In this document: positions 48,234 to 62,900 of the stretch, one piece after another | How positions within the stretch are numbered: the first letter of the stretch is position 1 | How the letters are laid out: every line of letters starts with the position of its first letter | DNA from: Hirsutella rhossiliensis | Lineage: Eukaryota; Ascomycota; Sordariomycetes; Hypocreales; Ophiocordycipitaceae | Length of the DNA stretch: 64,000 nt | Direction of reading: 5' to 3' | Assembly (NCBI RefSeq): GCF_020360975.1 | Contig: NW_025408683.1 | Span: forward strand, 1,240,001-1,304,000 | Translations under genes and position numbers: made by a program | The notes under the pieces: generated by a model | Seen by the model: only the letters and a program-made list of their open reading frames with translations | Told to the model about the DNA's origin: nothing | Databases searched by the model: none

Positions 48234-48659
48234 TAATGCCCCCCCTTAAGCGCGGCGTAGGGCTGCCCTATTATCCGCTCCTATATAATTAGGCCTATAC
48301 CGCTAGCTCTTCCCTACCCTTTCCTATTAATCGAGCCGGCCCTACTAGCCCTATTATCCCCGCGCTTATTAGCCTAGGTAGCTAGAACCCGGCTCTATAC
48401 TTATTGGCTAGCTAGCCGTTTAAATAAGGGCGCAACCTATTATATACGCCCCTAGGTAGCTAGCGGCCGGTCTAGACCTACGTAAGCCTTAGGTTACCCG
48501 TCCCCTCTACCTTAGGTAGTATCTTTTACTAAGGGGTATATAAGGCGGTATCCCCCCCTTCCCCCTTACCTCTCTCCTTTCTTTAACCGTAGTAGTAGTA
48601 TCGATAAGTAAGTTCCGCTCTACCTAAGGCGTTAGTCTATTCCTAGCTATATAGGCCGC

Positions 48660-49720
48660 TCTATTAATATATACTTATAGTAGTAGTAGTAGTAGTAATA
48701 ACGGCCTTAATAATAATAATAACTCTAACTAGTAAGTTCTACGCCTTATTAAGCGGGAGGCCGTATTCCGTTAAGCTAACTTCCGCGATAGATATATCTA
48801 CCTCTCCTTCTCCTACCTCCTCCTTTTCGGAGTATACGGAGTCGTTCGTTAACGCCGTGCTAGCCGCGGCCGACGACGACTCCGCCGCTGCCGCCGCTCC
48901 TACCCGCGCCGCTACTACCGCTCCTACCGCCGCCGCCGCCGCTTTTACTACGCTATTCGCCCTTATATTGCCCCTTAGGGTAATAACGCCGTCCCCGCCG
49001 CTACCTATAACGCCTAGCCCCTCGGCCCCCGCCTCTATCTCTACTACCCCTATAAGTCTATAGTTAGGTAAGCGTAATAAACGTTATCCGCTAACCTCCT
49101 ATAGTATAAGCGCTAAGTATAAGCTAGCGCCGCCTACTCGGCCCCCTATATATATTATACGTTATAGGAGCTCGACTACTCTAACTAGGCTAGGCGCCGC
49201 CGCGGCGGCAGCTACTACTAGTACGCGCGCGCCGGCCGCGCCTATAAGGCGGCGCCTCCTATCCTACTCGCTATAGCGTTAGCTTAGAAGGCCGGCTTAT
49301 ATAGGTAGGCGTAGGGGGCTACTAAGAAGCGCTTTACCGCCGCCGCCGCCGCCTACTATAACCTCCGCGCCCTTAAGCGATAGGGCTTTATACCTAAGTA
49401 GGTCTTTACTCCTCCGCTCCCTTACTTCCGCCTCTAATATACCCGGTGCTAGGGATACCGCCTTCGTTACCCTATCGGCGGTCCCCTTAACCGTGCCCGC
49501 CTCCGCTACCGCCGCTGCCCCTACCGCTACCGCTAGCCGCCGCCCCTCTACCCTTAGAGCCGCCGCCGCTACCGACTAGCTTATAGGCTTAGAGGGCCGC
49601 CTTAGCGCCCTAGAGACCGCCTCCGCCGCTAATAAGAAGGAGGAGGCTAATAAGGATAATAATAATAAAGATAATAATAAGGGTAACGATAATAATAAGG
49701 AATAAGCCTAGGTAGTTTAA
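48660..49720 (-). pseudogene. Extra Ala/Gly-rich reading frame downstream of pol in family A
   Basis: On the minus strand, between the chromodomain and the 3' LTR, a frame of about 350 codons can be followed with only RIP-type stops. It has helical, charged words such as KGTADRVTKAVSLAPGILEA and SLKGAEVIVGGGGGGKALLS, long Ala/Val runs, and near its end KEEVGEGEVDISIAEVSL. The same frame is visible in copy 1 (about 29.7-30.7 kb) and copy 2 (about 40.6-41.6 kb). It is GC-rich compared with the rest of the element because its GCG/GCC codons contain CpG, which RIP spares. I do not recognise the product. It could be a misplaced gag, an additional ORF, or a captured host gene. Confidence 0.5.
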
Positions 49721-49879
49721 GGGCTCTACCTTATAATAAACGCTATTTTTATCTCTACTTATACTATTACGCTTATATTACTTATATTACTATAACTACC
49801 CCTTTTACTTTACTTACTTTATAGTCTTAGCTTAGGCCGCTACTAATAGTCCGCTAGTTTATCGTTCTCGCTTATTAGT

Positions 49880-52800
49880 CTATATAAGGCCTTAAACTTA
49901 TTAAGGGCTATAGCTCCCGTAAACTTATATATAGGTTCTTATATAGGGTCGAGGTACCCGCGTTACTTAACGAGAACCTCCTAGCGTTTCCCCCGGCCTA
50001 CTTTCTTTTAGTATATAGCCTATATCTCTTTAACCTTAAATTTATTATCCCCCTCTACTTTAAATATAGGCGGTTAAGCGTCCGCTATTTCTTATCTAGG
50101 CAGCGGGTTAAAGGAGGCTTAGCGAAGGAGGTTAACGTTAACCCTATTATAGACCCCCGTTAGGAGACTATCGAGCTCGATTACCTATAGGCTAACGACC
50201 CTCTATACCGTAAACTTCGTATATAGCTAGTCTAGCCTTTTCTTTAGTTACGCTAACTTATAGTTATAGAGGTCGAGCTATACTTTATCTCCTACTATAA
50301 ACCTATCCGCTAGCGCCTTAGTCTTATTAGCGTGCCGCTCTTAATCTTACGCTATAGCGGCTATCGTAGATTAATAGTATTCTATAGTTTCTTATAGCTT
50401 CTATACGAACGTAGAAGCGCGGCTCTCTAGTAATATACTACTATACTACTCCGCTACTATATCCGCGGTAAATAGGATCGGGGAGGGCGGCTTAAAGCTA
50501 TACGTTACGAAGAAAGGAGCTATCTTAATAAAGGTTTACGGTCTACTATTTAGCGTAAGCTAGGCAGCGGGGAGCTAGCGGTCCTAGTCCGCTTAGTTAT
50601 AAGCTATAACTACCTATAGGTACGCCTACGCTTCTTAGTTAACCCTCTTAAGCCCCTTATTAGTTTGTAGGTAATAAGCTATATTAAGTAGCTATATAAT
50701 TTAAAGTAGCTAGTATAAGTACTACTAAAAGCGGCTAGTTTAGTTCGACCCTTTATCGCTTATAATAGAGGCCGGCTAGCTATATAAGCGGGCCTAGTAC
50801 TAAAGAAAGCGCTCCGCGTAAGCTTTTATATCTATAGATAGTATCGGCTCTAGTACTACTAATTTACTAAGTCGGTCCTTAATTACCTATATATAGCGGT
50901 TACCGCCCTTTATAAGCGGGAGGTCTATTATAAAGTCTATCTATATATATATATAGAACCGGTCTAGTACTAGAAGCTACTTTAGTAGCCCCTTAAGCTA
51001 CGCCCTCTAAATCTTCGTACGGCTATAAATATCATAGTTATAAAGGAAGCAACGAATATAGTACTATAAGAGGGGCTAGTAAAAGTCCCTTATAAGGCCT
51101 ACTACTATACCCTATCTACCTAGGTAACCTACGATACTAGAGTTATAAATAAGTTAGACTAGCTTCCCTTAAAGCTCGTTCTATTTATCTAGCTCCGGCG
51201 GTCCCTCCTTCTCCTTAGCTTCTATAGTATATAGTACGCTTAGTACCTATAGTCTCCCTCGCTAGCGTAGATGCCCCTATAGGTCGATATAGTAGTCGGC
51301 TACCTATACCTTTAGCTTTAGCTTCGGATCTAAGTATTAAGCGCCGGACTTAATAGCGCGGCGTACGCCCTCGTAGGTACGGTCTAGAGCCGCTATCCTA
51401 TCCTATAAGCGTTAAAAGGCCTTATCTTAGAATACTCTTACTACGCGCGCCCTTAAGCCGGTCTATCCCTCCTTACTAGACTAAGGTAAGGGCGTAAGGG
51501 GAAGCTTATTTACTAGCACTACGTCTTCCTCTACTAAGGAAGCTCCTATATAAGTCTATAGTACTTCTTATAGGATAAGCTATAGATCCCGGGCCTCGAT
51601 ATCCGCTCTTATTAGCCGGTCTTAATCCCTCTAGGAAAGCGTATCTAGGACCGCGGAGTCCCGCCTAAGGCGGTACTTAATTAAGAAGTTAAAGTATAAG
51701 AGATACTCTACTTAATAGGCTTACCGCTCTAAGAGGTACTAACGAGTTATAAAGTACTTAAGGTTCCTATAGTCTATAAGAACCTCGAAGCTCTTATAGC
51801 TTTAGAGCTCCGCTTACTATTACTTAAGGTAGCTAATAATCGCTAGTATCTCCTTATTATAAATAGCGTAATTCTACTCTACTAAGGTTAGCTTATAGGA
51901 GTAGAACGCTATTAGTTACTTCCGCTAGTCTACCTCCTAAGAGAGCGTTCCTTTAAGTACCTAGCCGTTATAGTCCGCTTTAACTAACGTAGACTAGTCG
52001 AAGTCCTACTAAAGTAGTACTAAGGCTTAAGAGAATAGGTCCTTAAGCGTATAGAACGCTCCTTCTTATACGGGCCCCTAGTAAAAGGCGGTCTACTTCC
52101 TAGTAATCTTATTTAAGGGCATTATAATATAGGAGAAGCCCTTAATAAATATCCTATAATAGTTTATAAACCTAAGGAAGCTTTATATACCTATCTATAT
52201 AGTTAGGGCAGCTTAGTCCTAAATCGCTTAGATCTTTATAGGATCCGCCTATATACCTATACCTATATAGATAATAAAGCCTAGGTACTTAACCCTCTTA
52301 ACCTTAAATTCGTACTTATTTAGGTCGAGGTAGAGCCTATAAAGTTAAAGGCGCTCTAGGACCCTTTATACTTTCTATATATAGTCCTTATAGGAGCCGC
52401 TTATATAGATAAGGATATTATCTATATATATAGAGGCGAACTTATCGAGGAAGTCCTAAAGCACGTTATTAATATAATACTAGAAGGTAGCGGGCGCTTT
52501 TAAGAGGCTAAAGGGCGTTATAAGCTACTTAAATAAGCTATAGTATATATAAAACGCTGTCTTTTACTCGTTACCCTCTAAGATCTATACTTTATAGTAC
52601 GCTTATTTTATATCTAGCTTTATAAACTACTTTGCCTTTAAAAGGTTATAGAGCGTATCTAAGATTAAGGGTAAGGGGTAGCGGTCTAGCCTTATAATTA
52701 CGTTTAGAGCCCTATAGTCGTAATAGAATTAATCCCGCCCTTTAGTTTACGTATAAATAGGACCGGCGCTCTTACTTTAGAGCTACTTACTTAAATAAAA

Positions 52801-54400
52801 CCCTTATCTAAGAGGTCCCTTAGTATCTTCTTTAGCACTAATAGCTCCGCGTATAATATACTATATAGCGGTTTAAACGGTATAGGTAGTTCCTACCCCT
52901 TCTTATTAGTATAGAGTATAATCTTATAGTCTACCCCTAGCTTATATAGGTTAAGCTTATCCGCTTCTTAGGACTTAAATAGCGGTAGGAGGTCGTAAAA
53001 GCGCTTTAGTATCTACTACTATAGCTTAGAGGGCGACTTTAGCTTCTTTGCCTAGAGGGCCTTATCGATATCCGCTAAGCTAACTACGTAGACCGCTACG
53101 TTAGCCGCTACCTAGCCTTCCTCTTACTTTAACCGTCGTACGGTTCCTATAAAGATAGAGGCAAGGACTTCTTATACTAAGTATAAAGCTTATACGCCTA
53201 GTCCTATACCTATAAAACCGTCGTCGTAGCGGACCTACTATTATATAGGCTTAAACTATAGCTTCTTTTAGTACGGAACTAAGTATAACTCTATATATAA
53301 TAACTAGGGTTTCCTAAGGATTAAGGGAAACTCTAGTTAAGGGATTATATAGGCTACGATAAGCTTATAGTAACCGTCGACCTTTATAGCTAGCTACGTA
53401 ATGCCCTTAATTACTATACCCTCTATTATACTTAAGGCGCCCTTTACTTACCTTAGAGCGATCTTTTCTACTAGCACTTATATCTCTTATATAAGCGCCT
53501 TATTAACTACGGCGTAGCACTAATAGCCCTTATTTATAAGGGCGGCGACGGGTAAGGAGTTATTAACTATAACCTATATTAAAGTAAGCTCCTCTTTTAT
53601 ATAGGCGGATAATTCCTCTTTCTCCTTTACTAGTACTAGTAATTAAGGCTCTAGAGCCTAGCTTTACTTTAGAGCTACTCTTTTTCCTTTAAGCTTAAGG
53701 GAGCGAAGTCCTCTTTATTATCTAAGGCAAGGAGCGGTTCTATCTTCGCTACTTAAACTACTATAGGCCGCTTAGCTAAAAGGAAGGAGCATTTTAATAT
53801 AAAGTATATAGATATACCGTAATATAGGTAGCGGCCGTTAGCCTTCCTTTTCTTAATTTCCTCGCTTATTACCTACTTCGCCTACTACTTAGAGAGCGGG
53901 ATAGTATAAGGGATATTCGAAGACGACTTCCTACCGCGTTTAGCTTAGTCTATATAGGTAGCCGATATTAAGGTATCTCCGTTAGTATCGATAGTCGGCT
54001 ATTCCTTTTATAGAGGGGCGGTAATCCTATTACCGCTATATAGTATACGCTTATAAAGCTTCTAAAAACGCGGCGTCTACTTATAGCCCTATACTACTTT
54101 TATTAACCGGCTTATATACTCCCTATAGTTAGTAGGTATAATTATAGGAATAAGTAGCTCCTATAAGGCTAGCGTAATTAAGTTCCGTAACTATATAAGC
54201 TTCGCGCTATCTTCTTATACCGTGGTTCCCGCCGCTTATAAGAGCGTCTCTTTAAAGTTAAGGAGGAATTCGCTAAAGGTTTACCCGTCCCTTTACTTAA
54301 GGGTCTATAGCCTATCCTATGCCTTTTCCCGCTCCTATACGTTGCCGAACGTATATATAAGGTATTAGAAGAAGTCCTATAGGTCGCGTCTACCTCTAGG
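49880..54400 (-). pseudogene. Pol of family A copy 3, RIP-inactivated
   Basis: Reading the minus strand from right to left, RT is near 52.7-52.0 kb. YIDNILIY at about 52.41-52.44 kb has the second catalytic Asp changed to Asn, then YLGFII and SFLRFINYYRIFIKGFS follow. The integrase C-terminal part lies near 50.5-50.1 kb (ADRFIVGDKVWLDLYNYK, VNVNLLR). A chromodomain-like block is near 50.05-49.9 kb (KVGRGKR, EVLVK*RGYLDP). The gag and protease region to the right of 53 kb is too degraded for me to delimit. The gypsy order RT before integrase is clear. Confidence 0.82.
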
Positions 54401-54840
54401 GCCGCCCTTATCCTAGAATCTAGAGATCCGCCGTATTTAAGGCTCTAGTAGCGTATAAAGGAGCAAATACTACGCTATATTATAATAGCCGTTTAGGCCC
54501 TATTTCTTATTTATTATAAACTTCGTCTATAGCTAGCTAAGGAAGAAGTAAAAGGACTTAGGCTTACCGTCCTAAGTCGGCTAGGGAAGCGGCTTTTATA
54601 TCGGTAGTACCGCCGCCGTAACCGGTATTACTAAGGTCGTAGGGGTTAACGCTAGTCTTATAGACGGCTCCCTTAGTATAGCGAGAACCTCGTTCTTCTC
54701 GCTAGCTATCGCGCTTTTAATCGCTTCTAGGATAGCTATAATACTTCTTATCCGCTTAAGGGGTAGCGGGGTGCTCCTTTAAGGAAGCGGTACCCTTTCT
54801 AAGGAGATATTTATTAGATCTATTAGTTAATAGCTTATAC

Positions 54841-55026
54841 TATTACGGAGTAAGTAAAGGTATATATATAGGTGCCGTTTATAGGATAATATTAATAAGC
54901 TATATAGAGCTCTTTTATACGCGGCTAGCCCGCCCCTATATATATAGGATCCGGCCCTCTATATATAACTATACGGCTTAGGCTATAGCCTAAGCCTATT
55001 ACCTATAATAGTTAAAGACTCTTATA
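54841..55026 (-). repeat. Family A LTR of copy 3, right (5' LTR)
   Basis: 186 bp, TATTACGGAGTAAG ... GACTCTTATA on the plus strand, followed by the ATAGA target duplication. Confidence 0.9.
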
Positions 55027-55034
55027 ATAGATAC

Positions 55035-55731
55035 TATAAGAAGGTATAAGTAATAAGCGTAGAATTAGGTAATCGATAACGTAAGCGGAAAGATTAGTTA
55101 AAAGAGTATAGGGTAGGATTTTATCTAGAATTTATAACGAGTATATAAGGGGCTAAATAATATATTAAAAGAATAGCGTTATAAAAGATATATATAAACT
55201 TACTTATTCTATCTACTACTCCTAGGGAAATCCTTCGTCTTTTATAGACTATTGCTCGCCTACTAATAGACTAATTAGTTAGCTTTCTAGTATATTCTAT
55301 AGTGCTTAAAAAGCTCTATCTTTAGTATATCTTCCTAACTTAGTAGGTGGTCCGATTATAGCGTGATAGTTAACGTAAGACTATAGTTTCTAGTATAAGT
55401 AGTAGATTTAACTAGAATGTTCTATGCCCTACCTATTCTTATATCGCGGATATCTTTAGAACCGCTAGGCTAAAATAGGTAATAGGGTATCCGTTCTACT
55501 CGTAATTAACTTATATATAAAATATATATTTTTATTTATAAGGATAGGCTTATCCTAACCCGCCTTTCTTAGAGGAAGCTATAGATATCTAGTAGAGGTC
55601 TTTATCTTTTAAGGGTTATTCCCTTAGACTATCTTATAGAGCCTCTTTTTACTAGCTTATTCTATAAAGCCTCCCTATACCTATTACTTCTTTATAATAG
55701 TAAAATAGGAATATAAGGGTATATTCTTATA
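55035..55731 (-). mobile_element. Solo LTR of family C, 697 bp, minus orientation
   Basis: Reverse complement of the LTRs at 43624 and 47305. Flanked by GATAC (55030-55034) and AATAC (55732-55736), a 5 bp target duplication with one RIP-type difference. Intermediate level of RIP. It abuts the right end of family A copy 3. Confidence 0.88.
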
Positions 55732-55736
55732 AATAC

Positions 55737-55992
55737 CTAAGAAAGGCCTAAGGTATATAATCGAGGTTTAGCTACTATAACTTAGTAAAGTAAAAAAGGA
55801 TCTTTATATAAGAGCTTTAAAGACGCTAATCTAATAAGAAAAGGAAGAGGTAAAAAGGAGCTAAGAAGGAAAAGGTAGTTAAGATAAAAATCTATAACTA
55901 TTATAAGAAGTATACTAGAACCTAACTAGTAACTAAGGCACCGTTTAACTATTTAATTAAAGACTAACTATAGTAGCTAAGATATTTATAAG
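55737..55992 (+). other. Unclassified sequence D, part 2
   Basis: Continuation of the host sequence interrupted by the solo LTR at 55035 and, further left, by family A copy 3. On the plus strand it reads as a Lys/Arg-rich degraded frame (KKRKRQKGAKKEK-like). It is interrupted on the right by chromovirus B2. No family could be assigned. Confidence 0.4.
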
Positions 55993-56461
55993 TATAACGA
56001 CTAGTATTATTCCTAAGGGATAAACCTATCGAGTGGTTTATATTAGTAGATATAATAGGGCGTGGTCTAAGTAATAATAAGTATATTACGTTAGTAATAA
56101 GTTAGAGGTTATAGACCGTAGACTATAACTAAGTAATTAGAATTAAAGATAGAATCGTAATAAAGATCTATATTAAAAGCTAGAGAGCTATCTATCTAAA
56201 GGAGTAAAAGTAGGTAGCTATATATACCTATAGAGACTGTCCTTAAATTATAGTCCTAGCCGTAATCCCCTTTATAGCTTACTATAGCTTACTCGTAAGC
56301 TATACTCCTAAGTAGTAATCTATCTATATAAGGCTTACTTAGCTTATATACGCTCTAGGTAAGCTAAGCCTAAGTAACTTCTCGTCTTAACTATTATTCT
56401 AAGCCGCCTTATTATATAAATATAGCCGGCTCTCCTATAGCCCGCTAACTATAGTTATATA
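55993..56461 (-). repeat. Family B LTR of copy 2, left (3' LTR), 469 bp
   Basis: Plus-strand start TATAACGACTAG; ends at about ATAGTTATA. The polypurine tract complement (CTCCCCTCCTTTT) follows directly. Confidence 0.85.
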
Positions 56462-56999
56462 TAATATCTCCCCTCCTTTTAGTCTTATCTATAAGACCTA
56501 CTACTGCCTTAGCCGCCGTATATAAATATACCCTTATCGCGCGTATATATATTCTCTATTTCGTCCTTTCTATCCCTTAGGATATACTACTAATAGTATA
56601 TCTAGTCGCGTATTAAAGGATCGTTCTTATAAGACCCTTAAGCGTATTCGTTTAGCTAAGTCTATTAATCGTCTTAGTTTCGACGTTATACTATATTCTT
56701 TTTATTTATCGCGTAGCTTCCGCTATAAAATACTAGAGAAATCTTCTAAGTATACCGAATATATACGGCGGGGTCGTTCTTATAATACGTCGGGCGTAGC
56801 GATTAGCTCCTATAGGTAGCTTCGTTATCCTACCTATTATTTAAAGCTAACGTGTTTCTTAGTATCCTAAATAAATCTAGAGTCCGATCGATTAGATAAA
56901 GAAGAAGAAATTACTAAGGAGCGAATATTAAAAGCTTAAGCCGACCTAAATAAAGCCTTAGCTCGTTTAGTATAGCTTCGCTATTAAAAGCGCTAGCTA

Positions 57000-59900
57000 A
57001 AGATAAAGGGTACTAAGATAGTCTATTAGGGCCTTTATTTCTTAGATAACCTTAATGAGGCTAAGCGCTAAGAATCTAAAGCGGTAGTCGATATTTAGTC
57101 TATAGGTAGATTTAATATAATTAATTAAAATACTATTAGTTCGTTAAGCGATTTTATAATACCTAGGGGGGATTTTACTAGTAAAACTATTAAAGTAAAG
57201 AACTATAGTAGGTTAAGTACTTAAATAGTTCATAGGTATTTTCTTCTAGTCTATATCCCTTTTACTTAATAAGGTATTCTTATTACTAACCTTATTTTCT
57301 TATATCTAGTATTTATTTAGCTTTATATTCCTAATTATTATTAACTTTAATTTTATCCTATAGTTTAGTATCTTATAGTACTAGTTCTAATAATAAGATA
57401 TAAAATATTAGGTATATCCTTATTATTATTAGTAGCGAAAGTTTATAGTTAACTTTTAAAATAGTTTTCTTAACCTTAAACGGTCTAAGTTTTTTAAAAT
57501 CTAATTTATTACTTAGTTAGTTTATTTTAATATTTCGTTATATAAGGTAGACTATATCTCCCTCTTAAAAGATTAGTCCCTATAATCTTTTCTAGTTATA
57601 GTAAGTAGATATTTATTCTTTAACGAATTAAAGTTCTTATTATATTTCTTTATATAATTTTTATAGCTAATCTACTTATAGTATTGCTTATTCCGCTTAT
57701 AGTTCTTATTAAGTAACCTTAAATACTTCTAGGTTATATCTATAATTAGCGTATACTAGTAAGAGCTTAGTTATTTCTATAACTAAGCTATTATAAGCTA
57801 GTTATACTATTAATAGCTATTTAACTTAATTATTTTATTCGTAGCTAATATAGTACCGTAAATATTATTTAAGCGTTTAATTAAGTCGTTCTATTTATCT
57901 ATCTATTTATAGGTAATAAGCTATATTAAGCTTATATTTCGTCCTTAATTATACTATAAGAGCTTACTAAAATTTAACTATAAATATACTTCCTTTATTA
58001 AAGATAATCTCGTTTAGTAGTCCGTAATTACTAATAATTATTTATAGGAATATATATACTAGCTCTTCTATATTACTTACTTCCTTATATAGTAAAAAGT
58101 ATTTATACTTTATTAATCTATTAGTAATAACGAATATACTATTATATTTAACGTTAGTTATAGGTTCTTTTAATAATAATAGCTTTATAATATAGTTAAA
58201 AGCTATCGAATCCTATAGTTTCTCTAGTACTAATAGCGGTTATAATTCTCTATATAGCTTATATTATTTAGCTTTACTTTATATATAAAGTTTATATTCT
58301 TTAATAACTTATTATACTACTTTCTTAAGCTATAAGAAGTTATATTATCGTTTAATCCGTTCTATTATTCTTTAGATTCCTTAGTATCTATATATTAAAT
58401 ATTTATATATATCTTATATAACTTTATCTTATAATTCTAGTAGTATTTAGATTTTATTTTTATATATTAAAACTTCTAAATATTCTATATTATATCTATT
58501 TAGTACTTTATATTCTTTTATCTATTTTAGGATCTTTTAGTATATTAAGTTATTAGGTTATACTTTAAATATTATATTTAGCTATTATTACTAGTAGTTC
58601 CTATTTTCGTTAATTTCTAAGAGCTATCCTTTTACTATAGGTGCTCCTATATCGTAGTTAATTCGTTAACTAAGGGTATTAGCTTAACTATTTTCTATTC
58701 CTTTTTTATAGATTATTTTATAGTCGAATTCTAATAAGTATTCGGCTTATTAGATCTATCGTCCGTTTAACTATTATATTATTATAAAGTATAAGATATT
58801 TTTATAATCTATATAAACCTTAACTTTATACTTACTTTTAAGAAGGTAGTATCGAAATTCCTTAAAAGCTTAAATAATCGTAAGGAATTCTTTATTATAG
58901 ATAGGGTAATTAAGTTCTACGCTATATAGCTTCTTTAAATAGAATATAATTAATCGTAGTCTTCCTTTATTATCCTTTTATCCGATTTATACTCTTAGAA
59001 TAAAGTCTAATATATCGGTTTCGAGTTCGATTTATCGTTTTAGATCGAAGGTAGTTAAGACTAGTTCTTATATAATCGTAGTTTTAATATATTTAAAAGC
59101 TTTATTAGCTTTATCGTCCTATATAAATTCTTTTTCCTTCTTTATTAAGTTATATAGTAGTACTATAATCTTTCTAAAATCTTTAATAAATCGTTAGTAG
59201 TAATTTATAAATCCTAGGAAACCTTATATATCCTTAACGTTCTTTAGCGTTAGCTATTCTTTAACTAAGTTAATCTTATCTTATTATATTTATATCTCTC
59301 TTAGTAAGATTATATATCTAAGGAACTCTACTTCCTATATATAGAACTTACCTTTCTTTAGTTTAACTAGTAACTTTATATTCTAAAGTACGCGGAGTAC
59401 TTTATAGATATATTCCTTATATTCTTTTAGGGTATCTAAGAAGATTAAGATATTATCTAGGTATACTACTATAAAGATATCTAAGTATTCGTATAAGATA
59501 TTATTAATTATCTATTAAAAGGTAGCTAGTATATTTATAAGTCTAAATAGTATTACTAGATATTTAAATAGTCCGAATTTCGTTTTAAAGGCTATTATCT
59601 ATTTATATCCCTTTTTTATATATATTAAGTTATAGGCGCCTTTAAGATTAAGGGCTATAAACTATTATTTACTATATAGTCGATCTTATAGTTCCGATAT
59701 AAGCGGTAATAGTATTTAGTCCTTTATTATAATATCGTTTAAGCGTCTATAGTTAATAACTAGTTATAGCTTACCGTTTTTCTTTAAAATAAATATAACT
59801 AAGTAGCTTACTTTAGATATTAATGTTTATATATATCCTTTTTATAGATTTTCGTTAAGGTAGTCGCGTAGCGTTTATAGTTACTTTTCGTTTAAGGTAT

Positions 59901-62900
59901 AGATCTTATAAAACGTCGGCGTTATTCTATCCTTAAGATAAATTTTATAGTCCTATTAGCTATATTTAGGTAACCCTATCTTAAGTTCTTCCTTAAAGAG
60001 TTTATTATATTTTCGGTATTCCTAAGGGATATTCTTTATTCTATCTTATAGGCTTTATTCTTTCTTTTAAGAGCTAGTTTCTCTTAACTTAAGCTCTTTA
60101 TTAATTTATTTAAGGTCTTTCCTTAAAGTAGTAATAACTCTTTAAATCTTTATATTATATCCTTTATTCTATTTATATTAGATACTAGGTTATATAGCTA
60201 TATTAGTTAGTATATAGGTCTTATTAGTCGATTTTATTATATTTAATAGTTCGGTTACTAATTTTATTTATATCGCTAAAGCCTATAATAATTTACTTAA
60301 ATAGTTATCTCTTTTATCCTATTTAATAGCTAAATTATTATAAAATTTTACTTTCTTTTAAATCTACTAGTCCTAGAAACTTATATCTTTATTTTAATAT
60401 AGCTAGCTAGTTTTCTAGTTAATTAGTAGGTTACTCTCCTATAGCTATAGAAGCCTTAATATAAGGTTATATTCTTTAATATCTATAATATTAAAGTTAA
60501 CTTATTTATCGTAGCCCTAGATATTAATATCGAGGTAATTAATCTCTATATTAATAATTCCGTTATTATAGTTAAAGGCCTCTCTTTCGATATTTATAAG
60601 TTTATATAGATCTATTTTATATCTTTATATAAGTCGGTAACGATTAACGACTTTAAGTAAAACGTAATTACCTATTACGCTATAGTTTAAAAGTATATAT
60701 ATATAATATCCCGCGATTTAGATATCTAATACTATTTAGCTACTATAGCTTACTATTACTATATATAAGGTCCTTAGATCCTATCGTATTATACTAGTCT
60801 ATAGCCCTTTTATAGATAGTATACCTTATTTTTTACTTAGTCCTTATTCGTTTTATTTAGGTATTCTTCTTTAATTTATTATTAATATTATTTCTTTATG
60901 TTTTCGTCGCGTAGTATTATATTAGGGCTTAAGAGACTAATTTCTTATAGCTAATCGAAGATTTCTTATTTCTTAACGCTATATCGTTTATATTATACTA
61001 CTTTATAGTTAATTATATACTATACTTTATAACTTTATTTATTTTTATACTAAAGGTTAAGTTTTCGTTCTATATCTTTCTATTTTATATATAGTGTTTT
61101 TATATCGATTCTCCCTTAGTTAAATATAGCCTATAGCCTTTATATATATTACTAATAATCTTTTAGTATACTATTATATTATTTATACTACACTTATACT
61201 TTTTTATATTTATAAACTCTATAGTTTAGGTATATATATTTATTATAATCTTCCTTATTATATTTAACTTATTATATAAGTCTTTAAAAGATTAAGGGTT
61301 TAGATACGTTAAAGTAAGTAGCGTTATACTATTCTTTTATTTTAGTATATTTATAGATTTTATATATCTCTAAAAGATATCTCGTTAATAAACTATAATT
61401 ATTACGGTATTTAAGTAATATACTATAATTAGGTTTTAATAATATAACTTAGTTGTTTAGGTAGCGTTAATCGATTTTCTAGTAGTTTAGTTTTATACTT
61501 AGGTAGGGTTTCGAAAGTACTTATCCTTTAAACCTAACTAAGAAGGCGTTATATTATACCTTTATTTAGAAGTATATTATATAATCTAAGTAAATATATA
61601 ATATCTATCAAATATACTTATAGTACTTATAAGTAAGTAGTATTTATAGATTATCTTTAAATTTTCCTTATAGTTATTATTCTTATTATAAAGCTATAAA
61701 GGTATTAACTATAGCGATAGCTATAGTATAGTCTCCTTTACGTAGTACTAGTTAATATCGAATTAATATAGCTTATTAGTTTTCTATAAGAATTTAAGGC
61801 GTTTATTAAGTTCTAATTTTAATTATTTCTTTAACTTCTTTAAAGTATAAAGCGTATTCTCTAATTATAATATTCTCCCTTAATAGCGAGGGTAATAGTA
61901 TAAGTTCGTTCTTATCTTCTATTTCTCTAAGTATTTCTTATTTTTTAGAGCTTATATCGTCGATACTTTATTAGTCCTCTTTAGGTTATTATCTAAGTTT
62001 TATAAGTATAAGGGCTATATTTATATCTTCTTTATTATATTATTTATAGACTACCTATTATTATTATCGATTTTTATTTCGTATATCTTCCTAGAATTAT
62101 TTACCGTTCTTCTTAATTTAGTTTTAAGAGACTCCTTTAAGATAAGGGTATTTTAGTTTTACGAATTTAACTTACTTTTATATTTTAAGATCCCTTTATT
62201 ATATTATTATAAGGGTCTTTTTTAATAGCTTTAGGAACTATCTAGTACTATTCTTATCGCTTAAGTATACTATATATTCGTCGTTATAGTATATAGTCTA
62301 ACTAAGGAGTTTATACTATAGTTCCTATCTATTAATAGCGTTTAAGTATTTCTTACCTTTTAAGGCTAGTACTTAGTATGTTTTCTTTTCCTTATAAGGT
62401 TATCTATATTCTTTAAAGTAATATCTAGGTTTCCTATAGTTAAAATACTTTCTTTTACTTTTCTATATTATATCTAGATCTATCTTACCTAAGTTAGTTA
62501 TATAGGTATAGGTAATAGGAGTTTTATACTTCTTTTTATAGTTAGCGTATTAGTTAAAGTTATTCTTATAAGAAAGGTTTTAGTTTCCTCTTCCTTATTT
62601 CTTTTCTTAGTATTATATATACTATCTATCGTCGATTCGTACTACTATAGTAATATAGTCTAAGAGGTTATTAGGTTAATTTTCCTTATAAAGCTCGTCC
62701 TTAACTTCTTCTTTAAGCTTATTATAGAATCGTAATATAAAGGGTTCGTTATCCTAATTAAGCTTTAAGGTAACTTAACGGAACTTTATAGTATAATCCG
62801 ATACTAAGATCCTTTATTAAAGTTCTTAGAGTTTCTATTTAGCTTTTTATTCTTTATTAGGTATTCTAAATACTTTTATAATAGCTTCTTTAAATCCTTA

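Larger units (their letters stand above)
48048..55026 (-). mobile_element. Ty3/gypsy family A, copy 3 (full length, RIP-dead)
   Basis: A 6979 bp element bounded by two LTRs of exactly 186 bp and by a perfect 5 bp target duplication ATAGA (48043-48047 and 55027-55031). Coding is on the minus strand, so the 5' LTR is at the right end. It is the only uninterrupted copy of family A here and serves as the reference for copies 1 and 2. Confidence 0.93.
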
